DNA from: UBA1801 sp035353395
Lineage (GTDB): Bacteria > Acidobacteriota > Holophagae > Holophagales > Holophagaceae
Length of the DNA stretch: 23,630 bases
Assembly (NCBI GenBank): GCA_035353395.1
Contig: DAOPZL010000042.1
Coordinates: forward strand, 1 to 23,630
Direction: 5' to 3'
In this document: one piece after another, positions 22,945-23,630 of the stretch
How the letters are laid out: each line of letters starts with the position of its first letter
How positions within the stretch are numbered: position 1 is the stretch's first letter
The notes under the pieces: generated by a model
Told to the model about the DNA's origin: nothing
The model's database searches: none
What the model saw: only the letters and a program-made list of their open reading frames with translations
Program-made: the position numbers and the translations under genes

Positions 22945-23580
22945 ATGCCCCTTTGTTTCGACCTGGACGGCACCATCGGCTCCTTCGGGCGGGGCTACGT
23001 GCTCCTGCGGCGGGCCCTGGGGGACCTCTGGGGCGAGGAGCCCACGGCCGAGGACCTGGCGGCCTGCGCGGGCTCCACCGACTGGGAGATCGTGGACGAG
23101 CTGCACCGCCGCCGGTTCGGCAAGGCGATGCCGGCCGGCGCCTACCAGGAGTACGACCGCGCCTGCCTCCTCCGCTTCAGGGAGACCTACTCCCCCGAGG
23201 GGCGGAGCCCCGAGGCCTTCCGGGGCCTCATCGCGGGCATGGCGCAGCTCGTGGAGGCCGGACACAAGGTTTGGCTCGTTTCCGGCAACACGCCGTCGGT
23301 GCTGGACTTCAAGGCGGGACTCCTGGAGGTGGATCCGCGCATCCCCCGGCTGGGCAGCCTGCCCGGCCTCGACCGCGCGGGGCTCATCAGGAAGGCCCTC
23401 GCGGACGACCCCGGCCCCCACCTCTACGTCGGGGACCGGCCCCACGACCGCGAGGCGGCGCGGATCGCCGGAGTCCCCTTCCTGGGGGTCGGGGACGCCG
23501 TGCCCGGCCCGCATCCCGTCCTCAGTGCGCGGGCCGAGGCCGGCCACCTCGTTTCGGCCGTCGCGCGCCTGCTCAGCTAG
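22945..23580 (+). CDS. HAD-superfamily hydrolase (phosphatase-like)
   Basis: The 211-aa protein has the four HAD motifs. Motif I is FDLDGT with nucleophile Asp6 and general acid Asp8. Motif II is VSGN with Ser113. The lysine of motif III lies in the segment GLIRKAL, and motif IV is GDRPHD (Asp164 and Asp168). A helical cap lies between motifs I and II (about residues 15-85), as in type C1 phosphatases such as phosphoglycolate phosphatase. The substrate cannot be told from the sequence. GAGG lies 5 bases before the ATG. The stop overlaps the end of a convergent gene by 4 bases. Confidence 0.85.
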   Translation: MPLCFDLDGTIGSFGRGYVLLRRALGDLWGEEPTAEDLAACAGSTDWEIVDELHRRRFGKAMPAGAYQEYDRACLLRFRETYSPEGRSPEAFRGLIAGMAQLVEAGHKVWLVSGNTPSVLDFKAGLLEVDPRIPRLGSLPGLDRAGLIRKALADDPGPHLYVGDRPHDREAARIAGVPFLGVGDAVPGPHPVLSARAEAGHLVSAVARLLS

Positions 23581-23630
23581 GGAAGCACCGCGAAGGAGTC
23601 CAGGAACGCCTTCAGCTGGGCGTCCTCCGG
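23577..23630 (-). CDS. 3' end of an unknown gene cut by the window edge
   Basis: On the minus strand the last 17 codons read PEDAQLKAFLDSFAVLP before a TAG at 23577-23579. Codon choice fits the neighbours, and a convergent gene here would leave no empty space. The fragment is too short to name and could be a chance open frame. Confidence 0.45.
   Translation of the reverse strand, partial: PEDAQLKAFLDSFAVLP

Overview
This is a high-GC, gene-dense bacterial chromosomal window carrying a flagellar basal-body/export operon flanked by housekeeping genes. The gene set (Omp85-type outer membrane protein, complete flg/fli block, ispG, B. subtilis-type purF with iron-sulfur cysteines) indicates a motile diderm bacterium. 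My best guess from gene order and composition is an Acidobacteriota of the Holophaga/Geothrix type; this is an inference, as no rRNA or other marker is present. No tRNA, rRNA, CRISPR array, insertion sequence or prophage gene was seen.

Layout. (1) 6-3457, minus strand: an RsbV/SpoIIAA-like STAS protein whose stop overlaps the start of a 1038-aa Omp85/BamA-like protein. (2) 3458-3600: divergent control region. (3) 3601-14848, plus strand: flgB-flgC-fliE-fliF-fliG-fliH-fliI-fliJ-motE-like-fliK-flgD-flgE, covering proximal rod, MS ring, rotor, export ATPase complex, hook-length ruler, hook cap and hook. A 100-N assembly gap interrupts fliK. (4) 14911-18604, plus strand: a receiver protein with an orphan histidine-kinase-type dimerisation segment, ispG, yidD, a PlsC-type acyltransferase and a multi-pass membrane protein. 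(5) 18620-19498, 19495-19848 and 19848-21227, minus strand: miaA, a small helical ORF and purF, joined by 1-4 base overlaps. (6) 21289-21903, minus: an unknown lipoprotein. (7) 21996-22844, minus: a FolD-family protein that lacks the cyclohydrolase lysine. (8) 22945-23580, plus: a HAD hydrolase, converging on the 3' end of an unknown gene at the window edge.

The flagellar genes form one coherent assembly line. FliF/FliG build the rotor, FliE/FlgB/FlgC the first rod segments, FliH/FliI/FliJ energise export, FlgD/FlgE build the hook, and FliK measures it. The MotE-like protein is probably a periplasmic stator or export partner. The most notable observations are: identical 55-bp flanks of the fliK gap that, if overlapped, restore one reading frame; inverted repeats that bury the ribosome binding sites of fliK, the receiver gene and ispG; a REC protein with an H-box but no ATPase domain; and a bacterial FolD paralogue resembling the monofunctional MTD1 type. 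I did not find a clearly new multi-gene system.
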